Positions 48,480 to 61,931 of a DNA stretch of 64,000 nt are shown in pieces (the stretch's first letter is position 1; each line of letters begins with the position of its first letter). The DNA comes from Burkholderiales bacterium (lineage in GTDB: Bacteria > Pseudomonadota > Gammaproteobacteria > Burkholderiales > Burkholderiaceae_C): NCBI GenBank assembly GCA_021732385.1, contig JAKFVA010000025.1, positions 1 through 64,000 of the forward strand, read 5' to 3'. The notes beneath the pieces are model-generated. The model ran no database searches, was not told where the DNA came from, and saw only the letters and a program-made list of their open reading frames with translations. The position numbers and the translations under genes were made by a program.

Positions 48480-48494
48480 GGTGATTCCTGTCTT

Positions 48495-53264
<4,770 letters not shown>

Positions 53265-53325
53265 GGCGGCTCCTTCAAATGGGGGAGAAACAGTTTAGTG
53301 CAGCGCAACAGCCATGCCAAGTCAA

Positions 53326-53350
53326 TTAATTGGGGTCAGATTCCAATTAA
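53326..53350 (+). repeat. REP sequence, left flank of the RAYT gene
   Basis: TTAATTGG and CCAATTAA form perfect 8-bp arms around GGTCAGATT. An inverted relative lies at 54165-54188 on the other side of the transposase gene. A more degenerate relative (AATTGGGGACGTATT) occurs at 53376-53390. Confidence 0.7.
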
Positions 53351-53438
53351 TTTGCATCTTAACGTCGCTTTGTTTAATTGGGGACGTATTAAATTTAATA
53401 GCATTGAATCCAGTTAGAGCATGTCGAGACGCCAGTTT

Positions 53439-54137
53439 TTACCTTGAAGTTGGCCTAGAAAATGGCCTGCCTGCCTGAGTTTTACTGACCCGCCGCTGGG
53501 TGCGATTTTGTAAATCCGCCACAAAATCAGCCTCACCCAGCGCCCAGCCATGCAAAGTGGCGCTGGTCATGGCCGCCTGCTGCTCGGCGCTGACGCCGCT
53601 TTGCACCAATTCTGTATACGCCGCTTCGCGCGCGAACGGCGTATTGCCGAGCGCCCAAACCAGCGGGTGCGGCGTGAGCAAGTTGTCAGTGCGCAGGCCA
53701 ATGTAGTGGGCGTGGCTGGACCACGGGTAAGCGCGCGGCTGCGTCACTAGGCCCGCGCGCACGGGATTGAGGTCGATATACGCCATGCAGGCCAGTAAAT
53801 AGCGCTCGGTCTGAACCAGCGTGGATTTGTAACGCCCCTCCCATAGCGTGCCGCTGCGGCCTTGCGCGTCGTTGAAATAGCGCACATAGCGGCGGCCCAC
53901 CGCCTGCATCATTAGCGGCAGACCATCTGGCGTGGTGGGAGTGGCTAGCAGGTGAAAGTGGTTGCTCATCAGCACATAAGCGTGCACGTCAACCGCAAAC
54001 TTTTGCGCGTTTTCAGCCAGCAAGGCCAGCAAACTGCGGTAATTGGCGTCGGTGGCAAAAATCGCCTGCCGGTTGTTACCCCTCTGAATGATGTGATGCG
54101 GATAACCGGGCAATGTAAGGCGGGGTAAGCGGGCCAT
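53439..54137 (-). CDS. REP-associated tyrosine transposase (RAYT, Y1_Tnp family)
   Basis: A 232-residue HUH-superfamily single-strand nuclease related to IS200/IS605 TnpA. It begins MARLPRLTLPGYPHHIIQRG, as RAYTs do. The HUH motif is H60-F-H62 in LMSNHFHLL. Further family blocks are VGRRYVRYFNDAQGRSGTLW, EGRYKSTLVQTERYLLACMA and YIDLNPVRAGLV, which holds a candidate catalytic Tyr. The ATG at 54137 is chosen; the longer frame runs into the flanking repeat. Inverted REP sequences flank the gene on both sides, and a related REP pair lies in gltB, so the enzyme probably acted, or acts, on these repeats. Confidence 0.92.
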   Translation of the reverse strand: MARLPRLTLPGYPHHIIQRGNNRQAIFATDANYRSLLALLAENAQKFAVDVHAYVLMSNHFHLLATPTTPDGLPLMMQAVGRRYVRYFNDAQGRSGTLWEGRYKSTLVQTERYLLACMAYIDLNPVRAGLVTQPRAYPWSSHAHYIGLRTDNLLTPHPLVWALGNTPFAREAAYTELVQSGVSAEQQAAMTSATLHGWALGEADFVADLQNRTQRRVSKTQAGRPFSRPTSR

Positions 54138-54164
54138 GATGTGAATGAATAGATTGCACCATGG

Positions 54165-54188
54165 TAATTGGAATCTGACCCTAATTAA
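54165..54188 (-). repeat. REP sequence, right flank of the RAYT gene
   Basis: Read on the minus strand it is TTAATTAGGGTCAGATTCCA followed by ATTA, differing from the left flank at one position in the arm. It overlaps the open frame upstream of the RAYT start, supporting the later ATG at 54137. Confidence 0.7.
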
Positions 54189-54200
54189 AGTAGCTTTTTT

Positions 54201-54428
54201 GCTCCTAAATATATAGTAAAATTTCATAGCGCTACCCGCACGTGAACTATGGTTTTAAGGCATTTTTTATGCATTAAAAAAGGCAAAAATAAGTAAAAAT
54301 TCAGCCTGCAAGCACCTACTGGTCACTTTTTACCAGCCATGGCACTGTTTTTAAGGCCTGAAACAATCGTTTGACCAACACGGATGTGCGGGTAGTGCTA
54401 TGGTTTTTTACTATTATTTTTGATAATC
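54201..54428 (+). repeat. Repeat family A, second full copy
   Basis: The left end (54201-54242) and right end (54381-54428) are inverted: both carry ATAGTAAAA...ATAGCRCTACCCGCAC. The inside holds hairpins such as CTGGT/ACCAG near 54319-54335 and no gene. It lies between the RAYT gene and a hypothetical gene, so the 415-base gap 54138-54552 is REP plus this element. Confidence 0.7.
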
Positions 54429-54552
54429 ATCCACAAGCTGCAGGAATCTAAGCGCCTGCGGCTTGCGTAGTATCCCTCTACGCCGCGTAAGCAAACTGAC
54501 ATACATTGATTTTCAAACAACGGGGCGCAACCGCCTGAAGCAGGGAGACCAC

Positions 54553-55080
54553 ATGGACCCAAGGGCCATTTACCACAAGTCCACCAAGGGTCTGGAAGAA
54601 ATTGCCGAGCGCAAATACAAGCTGCTGCCGCGGCTGCGCTCGGTGTTGATATTGGTGGACGGGAAACGCACGTTTGAGGATTTGGCCAAGCTCTCCGCGG
54701 CCATGGGCGACCCGTTTGAGCTGCTCAGCCAGTTGCTAACCGATGGATTTATAGAAACCGAAGCCCTGCCTGAGTCGCACGTAACCACTATGCCAGCCGC
54801 CATGGCTGCCACGCCCGCCACGGCGGCACCTGCCCCGGTGGTCGCCGCGCCAGAGCCCCCGCGCAGTCTGCAAGACGCCCGCCGCTACGCCGTGCGCCAC
54901 CTCACCGATTTGATGGGGCCCAATGCCGAGATGCTGTGCATCAAGATTGAATCAGCCAAGGGCCTCACCGATTTCATTACCGCCGTTGTACGGGCACAAG
55001 ATGTGCTGCGCAATCTGCGGGGGGCACCTGCAGCAGAAAAATTTGCGCAGGAGATGGCGGCACGTACGCCGCTAGAGTAG
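54553..55080 (+). CDS. Conserved hypothetical protein
   Basis: A 175-residue protein without a recognised family. The N-terminal 75 residues (YHKSTKGLEEIAERKYKLLP, LRSVLILVDGKRTFEDLAKL, then PFELLSQLLTDGFIE) look like a small winged-helix-type domain. A Pro/Ala-rich linker follows, then a helical C-terminal domain (ARRYAVRHLTDLMGPNAEML onward). No signal peptide or membrane helix. GGGAG precedes the ATG at 54553. It converges with the methyltransferase gene with a 9-base overlap. I would guess a cytoplasmic regulatory or signalling role, without evidence beyond the fold impression. Confidence 0.65.
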   Translation: MDPRAIYHKSTKGLEEIAERKYKLLPRLRSVLILVDGKRTFEDLAKLSAAMGDPFELLSQLLTDGFIETEALPESHVTTMPAAMAATPATAAPAPVVAAPEPPRSLQDARRYAVRHLTDLMGPNAEMLCIKIESAKGLTDFITAVVRAQDVLRNLRGAPAAEKFAQEMAARTPLE

Positions 55081-55947
55081 CGGCAGCACAAAGCGACTGT
55101 TTAGCAAAGCTTCCAGGCCAAACTCAGCCAGCAGCGCTTGCAGACGCTGCGCGGCACTGCGCTTTTTTTGCCCGGTGTAGCGCGCCAGAATCAGTTCGTT
55201 TTTAAGGCTGTGCTCCCAGCCTACCAGCTCGGTCACCGTTACCTGGTAGCCATGCGCCTCCAGATAAAGGCAACGCAGCACATTGGTCAGTTGGCTGCCG
55301 ATTTCCCGGGTGTGCAGCGGATGGCGCCAGAGCTCGGCCAGCGGGGTGCGTGCCAGTTGCAACGCCTTGTTTTGGCGCAGGCAGGCGGCAACTTCAGCCT
55401 GGCAGCAGGGCACCAGCGCAAAAGCACGGGCGCGCTTGGCCAGGCCAAAGGCAATCGCGTCGTCGGTGGCGGTATCGCAGGCATGCAGGGCCGTCACCAC
55501 ATCAATGCGGCTGGGCAACAGGGCCGATTGCGTGGCCTCTTGAACCGGCATGTCAAAAAATGACATGCGCTCAAAGCCCAGCTGCACCGCCAATTCGCGC
55601 GACTTTTGCACCAGCTCGGCACGGCTTTCAATGCCGTAAATATGGCCTGCCTGGGCCGCGCCAAGCTGCTTGAAGTACAGGTCGTAAATGATGAACCCCA
55701 GGTAAGACTTGCCCGCGCCATGGTCGGCCAGGCTCAGGCCCGCCGCCGCTGCTGCTGGCGTGGCATTGGCCGGCTCTTGCAATTCATCCAGTAGCCCTTC
55801 AATGAACTGGTAGAGGTGATACACCTGCTTGAGCTTGCGGCGTGAATCCTGGTTAAGCTGGCCATCACGCGTCAGGATATGTAGCGCCTGCAACAACGCC
55901 ACTGACTGGCCAGGCCGAATTTCGGGGTTTTCAAGGCGTTTGCTCAT
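55072..55947 (-). CDS. Class I SAM-dependent methyltransferase
   Basis: A 291-residue predicted methyltransferase. The SAM-binding region is unusual but recognisable: LADHGAGKSYLGFIIYDLYF (GxGK motif as in Methyltransf_32 proteins), GIESRAELVQKSRELAVQLG, and VVTALHACDTATDDAIAFGL. The Cys pair in FALVPCCQAEVAACL is typical of this subgroup. The substrate is unknown; relatives are annotated only as methyltransferases. The ATG at 55947 overlaps the DUF1415 stop as ATGA. It is the last gene of the aroKB-dgt string. Confidence 0.82.
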   Translation of the reverse strand: MSKRLENPEIRPGQSVALLQALHILTRDGQLNQDSRRKLKQVYHLYQFIEGLLDELQEPANATPAAAAAGLSLADHGAGKSYLGFIIYDLYFKQLGAAQAGHIYGIESRAELVQKSRELAVQLGFERMSFFDMPVQEATQSALLPSRIDVVTALHACDTATDDAIAFGLAKRARAFALVPCCQAEVAACLRQNKALQLARTPLAELWRHPLHTREIGSQLTNVLRCLYLEAHGYQVTVTELVGWEHSLKNELILARYTGQKKRSAAQRLQALLAEFGLEALLNSRFVLPLL

Positions 55948-56504
55948 GCGCCACGCCCAACACCCAGCGCCTGCCAACCCGCATGGCCCAACTCACGCAA
56001 TGTCTGGACGTTGCGTTCAACGATTCGATTGGCGTGCGGCAAGGCTTGCAATGCGCGGCTGACGCTGGCCTCGCGCAGCAAATGCAGCATCGGATAGGGC
56101 GCGCGATTGGTGGCATTGGCAATGTCGTCAGCCGCCGTGCCCTGAAACTGGTAATTTGGGTGAAAGCTGGCCAGTTGCACCTGGCCTTGCAGGGCCAATA
56201 GGCGCAGGTGAATGTTGGCAAGTTCCAAGAAGTCATTGAAATCGGCAAACTCAGCAAGCATGGCAGGCGCTATCAGGAGCGTGGTGTCGCGCTCTTGCGG
56301 CTCGTGCGCCAGCAGGGCGATCAGCTCAGCCTCAAGCGCCGTCAGCAATGCATCAGCACTGCTGGCAGCGCTAACCGCGTAATGAATTTGCCCATTGGCG
56401 TGCACCGCCTTGGCAAACGGGCACAGGTTCAACCCAATGACGGCGCGTTCCAGCCAGCGCTGGGTGTTGGCCCGCACGGCGGCGGCATCGGCCATTTCAT
56501 TCAC
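55944..56504 (-). CDS. DUF1415 family protein
   Basis: A 186-residue protein of a conserved proteobacterial family without known function. The family opening is TQRWLERAVIGLNLCPFAKA with the LCPFA motif. LLIAPAMLAEFADFNDFLEL, VQLASFHPNYQFQGT and NRAPYPMLHLLREASVSRAL follow. It overlaps both neighbours by ATGA (55944-55947 and 56501-56504), so it is tightly co-translated. Confidence 0.92.
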   Translation of the reverse strand: MNEMADAAAVRANTQRWLERAVIGLNLCPFAKAVHANGQIHYAVSAASSADALLTALEAELIALLAHEPQERDTTLLIAPAMLAEFADFNDFLELANIHLRLLALQGQVQLASFHPNYQFQGTAADDIANATNRAPYPMLHLLREASVSRALQALPHANRIVERNVQTLRELGHAGWQALGVGRGA

Positions 56505-57148
56505 ACAAAGCGGCTGGGCTGGCCCACCAGCAGTTTGGCCAGTTCATCGAGCACGGGCGTTTGTATTTGCGCCGCGGGGTAGCTGGTGGTGACTATGCCA
56601 AAGCCACTGGCATTGGCTAGCCGAAAGCCCAGGCTGCCCGCATCATGCAGCGGCGTGACCATGACGCTGCCACGGCTTTGCGTGATGTAGTCAAACTGAA
56701 GCGCCAGCAACGTATTTTTCTCGGCATGCCGAATTTCCTTGCGCTCATGTTTAACTTGGCCGGCTGCCAAGCGCTCTTCTATGCGCTGCAAGTCGGGTGG
56801 GAAATTGGCGCTCACACTGCCACCCACCGGGTTGCCCATTTGCGGCACGATGTGCCAGGCTATAGCCACGCTTTCGTACACCTCTTTTCCGTTTAGCATT
56901 TTTTTGCGGCTGTCGCAGCGAAAGTCAGTCAGCTTCATGGCAGGCCAGCGGGTTTTACCATCTAGGGTGAGGGCTGGCCCGGCTGGCGCAATGATGTTGA
57001 GCTGCTTGGCCAGTTCAACGAGGTACAGCCACACCGTCTGGCAGGCCGCCTCGGTGCGGGCCAGGTTGTCTTGCTGGTTTTTCAGCAGGTTGTTGTCCTG
57101 GCTTTGCAGCGCGTTGGCTCGCGATTTAAGCTGATTAAGAAAACTCAT
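56501..57148 (-). CDS. Hypothetical protein
   Basis: A 215-residue protein without a family I recognise. It starts with a helical, Gln/Asn-rich region (MSFLNQLKSRANALQSQDNN) and continues with alternating strands (KLTDFRCDSRKKMLNGKEVY, VMVTPLHDAGSLGFRLANAS). No signal peptide. The ATG at 57148 has GGAGG at good distance; an upstream in-frame start is less likely. It overlaps the DUF1415 gene by 4 bases and follows dgt by 40 bases. Confidence 0.7.
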   Translation of the reverse strand: MSFLNQLKSRANALQSQDNNLLKNQQDNLARTEAACQTVWLYLVELAKQLNIIAPAGPALTLDGKTRWPAMKLTDFRCDSRKKMLNGKEVYESVAIAWHIVPQMGNPVGGSVSANFPPDLQRIEERLAAGQVKHERKEIRHAEKNTLLALQFDYITQSRGSVMVTPLHDAGSLGFRLANASGFGIVTTSYPAAQIQTPVLDELAKLLVGQPSRFV

Positions 57149-57188
57149 GGCTTTCCTCCAGGTTTTTATTCTAGCCAGCACACCACGG

Positions 57189-58304
57189 CTAAAGCAGCTT
57201 GCGGCCCGTGATTCGTTCGTGCTCGCGCAAGGCGAAGCGGTCGGTCATGCCGGCAATGTAGTCAGCCACCTCGCGCGGACTGCGCGGCGGCTCGGCCCCG
57301 CCCTGGTAAGCGGCAAAAAGTTCGCGCACCACCGTACGCGCATGGTCGGTGGTCTGCACCACTTGCGGGTGGCGGTACAGGTGAACCAATAAAAAGCGCT
57401 TGAGCGCCGCCGACTGCTGCTGCATGGTCGCGCTGAAGCCCACCATTGTGGGCAGTTGCCGCACCGCTTCCACGCTGGCTGGCCGGGCTTGCGCCAAAGC
57501 GGCGCGGGTATGGTCTATCAGGTCATAGACCTGGGCGCTCAGCATGCGCCGGATAACGCCATACAAAAGCCGCCTGCCGCTGGTAGGCTCGGCCAGTTGC
57601 GGGTGCTGCACCAGCGTTTGCAGATAGTGCGCCTCAAACAATGGCACCGAGCGCAGTTGCGCCAGCGTGAGCAAGCCGGAGCGCACGCCGTCGTCCACAT
57701 CGTGCGCGTTGTAGGCAATTTCATCGGCCAGATTGCATAACTGCGCTTCCAGGCTGGGCTGGCTGCGGGTAATGAAGCGACGTGCTACGCCAGATGGTTC
57801 CTGGGCTTCGATTTTTTCGGCGTTGCGCAGCGAGCAGTGCTTCAAGATGCCTTCGCGTGTTTCAAAGCACAGGTTCAGGCCGTTGTAGTCGGGATAGCGC
57901 TGCTCCAGTTCATCAACCACGCGCAGGCTTTGCAAGTTGTGCTCAAAACCGCCGTGGCTGGCCATGCATTCATTCAGCGCGTCTTGCCCGGCATGGCCAA
58001 ATGGCGTGTGGCCCAGGTCGTGCGCCAGGGCAATGGCTTCAACCAAATCCTCATTCAAGCCCAGGTTGCGCGCCATCGAGCGGCCCAGTTGCGCCACTTC
58101 AAGCGAATGCGTCAGGCGGGTGCGAAATAAATCACCCTCATGATTGAGAAACACCTGGGTTTTATAGACCAGCCGCCTAAAAGCGCTGCTGTGGACGATG
58201 CGGTCACGGTCACGCTGGAATTCATCGCGCGTAGGCGCTGCAAGCTCAGGATGCAGACGCCCGCGGGTGTGCTGCGGCCAGCAGGCGTAGGCAGCCAGCG
58301 TCAT
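57189..58304 (-). CDS. dgt: Deoxyguanosinetriphosphate triphosphohydrolase-like protein
   Basis: An HD-domain enzyme hydrolysing dNTPs to nucleoside and triphosphate, adjusting dNTP pools; some relatives restrict phage. It has 371 residues. The HD metal ligands are in [12 protein letters not shown] (His), [18 protein letters not shown] (His-Asp) and the later [17 protein letters not shown] (Asp). The N-terminus [20 protein letters not shown] is typical of the bacterial dGTPase-like group. It overlaps aroB by 4 bases. Confidence 0.94.
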   Translation of the reverse strand: MTLAAYACWPQHTRGRLHPELAAPTRDEFQRDRDRIVHSSAFRRLVYKTQVFLNHEGDLFRTRLTHSLEVAQLGRSMARNLGLNEDLVEAIALAHDLGHTPFGHAGQDALNECMASHGGFEHNLQSLRVVDELEQRYPDYNGLNLCFETREGILKHCSLRNAEKIEAQEPSGVARRFITRSQPSLEAQLCNLADEIAYNAHDVDDGVRSGLLTLAQLRSVPLFEAHYLQTLVQHPQLAEPTSGRRLLYGVIRRMLSAQVYDLIDHTRAALAQARPASVEAVRQLPTMVGFSATMQQQSAALKRFLLVHLYRHPQVVQTTDHARTVVRELFAAYQGGAEPPRSPREVADYIAGMTDRFALREHERITGRKLL

Positions 58305-59452
58305 GCACAGGCGGCGGCAATGACGGCGCGCACTAGCGCCTCAGGCACTGGCCGCATCACCGGCTTGCCAGGGCCATCCAACAGCACGAAAATGATTTCG
58401 CCAGCCTGGGCTTTTTTATCAAGCTGCATCAGGGCCAGGTAACGCCCGGCATTGTCATGGGCGTCCAGTACCGGGGCCTTGACCGGCAAACCGGCAGCCA
58501 CCACGATGCGGCGCAACCGGGCAACAAACGCTGCATCCACCAGGCCCAGGCGCTGCGACAAATCTGCCGCCATGACCATGCCGCAGCCCACCGCCTCGCC
58601 GTGCAGCCAGGCGCCGTAGCCCATGCCCGCTTCAATGGCATGGCCAAAAGTGTGGCCAAAATTCAGGATGGCACGCAGGCCGGCTTCGCGCTCGTCACTG
58701 GCCACTACTTGGGCCTTGATTTCGCAGCAGCGGCGCACGGCGTAAGCCAGCGCCGACGCGTCAAAGTTGCGCAGCGCTGGCATCTGCTGTTCGATCCAGT
58801 CCAAAAAGGCCAGGTCGGCAATGGGGCCGTATTTGATAACTTCGGCCAAACCGGCGCTGAGCTCGCGCGCGGGCAGGGTTTTGAGCACATCAAGATCACA
58901 CACCACCCGATGCGGCTGGTAGAACGCACCCACCATGTTCTTGCCCAGCGGGTGATTAATGCCCGTCTTGCCGCCCACCGACGAATCAACCTGCGCCAGC
59001 AGCGTAGTGGGTACTTGCACAAACGGCACGCCCCGCATAAAACTGGCGGCGGCAAAGCCGGTCATGTCGCCCACTACACCGCCACCCAGGGCAAACAACA
59101 CGGTCTTGCGGTCGCAGGCGTTTTCCAGCAGAGCGTCAAAAATCAAATTCAGCGTTTGCCAGTTTTTATGCGTCTCGCCGTCTGGCAAGACCACGGTGTG
59201 AATCTGGCGGTAGTGGCTTTGCAGGGCGTTTTGCAGGGCCTGCGCATACAGCGGGCCAACGCAGGTGTTGGTGACAATCAGCGCCGCGTCGGCTTTTGGC
59301 AAGTTAGCAAACGTGGCTGGGTTGGCCAGCAGGCCGCTGCCTATGGCAATAGGGTAGCTGCGCTGGCCGAGCTCAATCAGCACGTGGCTGGCAGTGTCTT
59401 TGGTTGCCACAGCTAACTGCGCTGCAACTGAGGGCGATTCAAGGCTGGGCAT
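58301..59452 (-). CDS. aroB: 3-dehydroquinate synthase
   Basis: Cyclises DAHP to 3-dehydroquinate, step 2 of the shikimate pathway; NAD and zinc or cobalt dependent. It has 383 residues. Motifs: [75 protein letters not shown], and the metal His in [14 protein letters not shown] and [11 protein letters not shown]. It follows aroK by 53 bases. Confidence 0.98.
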   Translation of the reverse strand: MPSLESPSVAAQLAVATKDTASHVLIELGQRSYPIAIGSGLLANPATFANLPKADAALIVTNTCVGPLYAQALQNALQSHYRQIHTVVLPDGETHKNWQTLNLIFDALLENACDRKTVLFALGGGVVGDMTGFAAASFMRGVPFVQVPTTLLAQVDSSVGGKTGINHPLGKNMVGAFYQPHRVVCDLDVLKTLPARELSAGLAEVIKYGPIADLAFLDWIEQQMPALRNFDASALAYAVRRCCEIKAQVVASDEREAGLRAILNFGHTFGHAIEAGMGYGAWLHGEAVGCGMVMAADLSQRLGLVDAAFVARLRRIVVAAGLPVKAPVLDAHDNAGRYLALMQLDKKAQAGEIIFVLLDGPGKPVMRPVPEALVRAVIAAACA

Positions 59453-59505
59453 GACATCAGTCTAACGCCGCGTTAAAGGGCATGCAGCATGCGGTGTGTT
59501 GTGGA

Positions 59506-60027
59506 TTAGCCGGGTGGCACCAAACCAGCTAGTTCAAGCTGCGTGACCACCATGTTGACCAGCGCGCCAACAGCCGGTCGGCCGGTTTCCACCACAAAGT
59601 GCGCGGTTTCACGATACAAAGGGTCACGGGTGTCAAACAGTTCGCGCAATCGCGTCAGTGGGTCAGCGACTTGCAGCAAAGGGCGTTGGGTGTCGTGGCG
59701 CAAGCGGCGGTAGAGATCTTCAGGTGTGGAGCGCAAGTACAGCACATGGCTGCGCTGATGCAGGTTTTGCCGGTTGGCGGCACGCAACACAGCACCGCCA
59801 CCGGTCGAGAGCACGCCTTCATGGCGCTGCGTCAGCTCATCAATCAGGGTTTGTTCAATGTCGCGAAAAGGCTCTTCGCCCTCGCGCTCAAAAAATGCCC
59901 TGATAGAGCAACCAATTTGCTGCTCTATTAGGGCATCGGAATCGGCAAATTCCAGATCCAGGCGCCGGGCTAGCAAGCGCCCGACTGTGGATTTGCCACA
60001 GCCGGGTAGGCCGACCAGACTGAACAT
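59506..60027 (-). CDS. aroK: Shikimate kinase
   Basis: Phosphorylates shikimate at the 3-OH. It has 173 residues. P-loop GLPGCGKSTVGRLLARRLD with the kinase GxxGxGKS pattern, shikimate-binding DSDALIEQQIG, FREREGEEPFRDIE present here as FEREGEEPFRDIEQ, and STGGGAVLR. The Cys in the P-loop is a common variant. Its ATG at 60027 overlaps the stop of the Ig-domain lipoprotein gene; the usual pilQ-aroK-aroB order is interrupted by that gene. Confidence 0.97.
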   Translation of the reverse strand: MFSLVGLPGCGKSTVGRLLARRLDLEFADSDALIEQQIGCSIRAFFEREGEEPFRDIEQTLIDELTQRHEGVLSTGGGAVLRAANRQNLHQRSHVLYLRSTPEDLYRRLRHDTQRPLLQVADPLTRLRELFDTRDPLYRETAHFVVETGRPAVGALVNMVVTQLELAGLVPPG

Positions 60028-61883
60028 CAGTTGGCGATAGCACAGTCAGTGGATAGACCAAACGGGCTGTTGACTCCGGCTGGTGGATTAGTTGCGCTAG
60101 AAAAATCCGATGCTACGCCATCTAGAGCAAAGCTGAGTGAAGTCACCGACTCGGTGCCACCCACCACAGCACGCGCCGTAATTAGCGTGGTGATCCAGGG
60201 CACAAAATTCTCACCGTAACGTAATCGGAAAGTCGCCACGCCGTTGGTGTCCGTGGTGATGGAACCCGGTGTCACCACGGTGGGTAAACCGGGTGTGAGC
60301 CTGCCGTTTGAATTGAAGTCCTCACCAGTATCTAGCGAACCATTACGGTTGGCATCTTCGTTGACACAAGAAGTTGGCGGAGTCAAAGCAAATCCCCAAA
60401 CCGAATCTGCCATTGAAAAGACCAGACTACCTTTGCGGTACACCGTGGGTACGGATGACAAGGAGATTACCCGGTTGGATGCGGGTGCACCGTTAGCATC
60501 CGTCACAAATACCGTGAATTGCCGCTCATAGGTGGTGGGGTCAAAATTGGAGATGACATTGCCCAGGCCAATGCTGATGAACAGGGCTTGTCCGCTGACC
60601 GTGAGCATAGTTTGCCCCGTGACCAGCGTGTTTTGCACTGAGGCATTGATGACAACACCATTATTGGCTGTGGAGAGCGCGCCAGGAATGAACTGCACAG
60701 ACACATTGCCATTGGCGTCGCTGGTGCCTGAGCCTGGGCTGATGGTGCCGTTGCTGGCGTCAGATATTGCCGTGAAGTTCACGATTCGGCCAGGCACGGG
60801 GTTGCCGGCCGCGTCGCGCACGGTTGCCTGCAAGGTAATCTGGTTGGTGGTGCCACCACCGGTGTTGGGCAGCACTGAGCTGGGATTGGCTTGCAACACC
60901 ACAGTGGCAGGAAGAATAGCCACGAATTGAACCGGCAGGGTCGCTTGCGCAGTGCTGACTTGCGCCAGCACATTGGCCGGGCCCGAAGTTTGGCCCGTCA
61001 ACACTGTGCTTGCAACTCCATTGCTGTCGGTAAACAGCGTGCTCGGCGTTACCGAACCCCGGGTCGTGCTGAAGGTAACCGTGCGGCCTGCCGCAGGCAC
61101 GCCACCCGTAACAAACCGGATGCTGACAGTTTGCGTGGTGCCCACAGCGATACTGGTGCCAGAAGCTGGGCTGGTAAAGCGGAAGTCTTCCGCACTGACA
61201 GACACGGCGGTTTGCGCGGAAGCGCCTAGGCCGTCGACTCGCAGTGTGTCATTGCCCGCATTGTTGGCGGTGTAGATAAAGGTGGCCACACCTGAAGCGT
61301 CGGTTGTCAAATTGGCTTGCGACACACTGTTGTTCAGGCTTGAAGTGATTCGGAGTACGGCGTTGGGTATGGCCCGTGCCGCGCTATCTTGCGCCCTAAC
61401 CGTGAAGGAAGTGGCTGCGCCAGCCAATACCGAGCCCAAGCCGGTAATGGACACACTGGTGCCGACCACCGGAATAGCAATCGTGGCGCGCGCACCACCG
61501 GCTACAGCCGTAACGGTGATGTTGCGGTTAGATGAGTCAGAACCTGCAGACAAAAGCACCGTACTGAGCGCGCCATTGGCCCCGGTTTGAGGAATTGGCA
61601 GGGCACCAATCAAGTTGCCGGAGGTAGCGGAGAAAGTCACCGACTGATTGGGAATGGCGTTGTTGGATGCGTCAGTGACCAACACCGTTAATGCCACCTG
61701 CGCGCTGCTGGCAGAAGGCAAGGTATTGGCCGCCGCCAAAATCGTGATCGCTGCCGGTACCGGCAGTGGTGTCGCTCCACCAATGGGGGCGCTGGGGTTG
61801 GCACCCGGACTGCCACCGCCGCCGCCGCAGGCGGTCAAAACTAGTGCGGTCAGCAGGGCTGCCAAATAAGTGGTGTAGCGCAT
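60027..61883 (-). CDS. Ig-like domain (Big_1/invasin-type) lipoprotein
   Basis: A 618-residue cell-surface or periplasmic lipoprotein. The signal ends in LVLTACGGGGG (lipobox LTAC, Cys at about 19). About five bacterial Ig-like domains follow, each with the pattern V.VTDA.GN.IPN..V.F...G, for example VLVTDASNNAIPNQSVTFSA, TVRAQDSAARAIPNAVLRI and TVRDAAGNPVPGRIVNFTA. Near residues 505-520 DANRNGSLDTGEDFN resembles a calcium-binding EF-hand loop. It lies 48 bases after pilQ and overlaps aroK, so it is probably transcribed with the pilus genes. An adhesin or pilus-associated role is plausible but unproven. Confidence 0.85.
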   Translation of the reverse strand: MRYTTYLAALLTALVLTACGGGGGSPGANPSAPIGGATPLPVPAAITILAAANTLPSASSAQVALTVLVTDASNNAIPNQSVTFSATSGNLIGALPIPQTGANGALSTVLLSAGSDSSNRNITVTAVAGGARATIAIPVVGTSVSITGLGSVLAGAATSFTVRAQDSAARAIPNAVLRITSSLNNSVSQANLTTDASGVATFIYTANNAGNDTLRVDGLGASAQTAVSVSAEDFRFTSPASGTSIAVGTTQTVSIRFVTGGVPAAGRTVTFSTTRGSVTPSTLFTDSNGVASTVLTGQTSGPANVLAQVSTAQATLPVQFVAILPATVVLQANPSSVLPNTGGGTTNQITLQATVRDAAGNPVPGRIVNFTAISDASNGTISPGSGTSDANGNVSVQFIPGALSTANNGVVINASVQNTLVTGQTMLTVSGQALFISIGLGNVISNFDPTTYERQFTVFVTDANGAPASNRVISLSSVPTVYRKGSLVFSMADSVWGFALTPPTSCVNEDANRNGSLDTGEDFNSNGRLTPGLPTVVTPGSITTDTNGVATFRLRYGENFVPWITTLITARAVVGGTESVTSLSFALDGVASDFSSATNPPAGVNSPFGLSTDCAIAN

Positions 61884-61931
61884 TGCAATCCTCTTGGAAC
61901 GAATTTAGGGGGCAAACAAAACTGGCGGCAA

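Noticed and set aside
57189-58304. dgt as part of a phage-defence system
   Set aside because: Some dGTPases restrict phage, but this copy sits in a conserved aroB-dgt housekeeping string with no defence neighbours.
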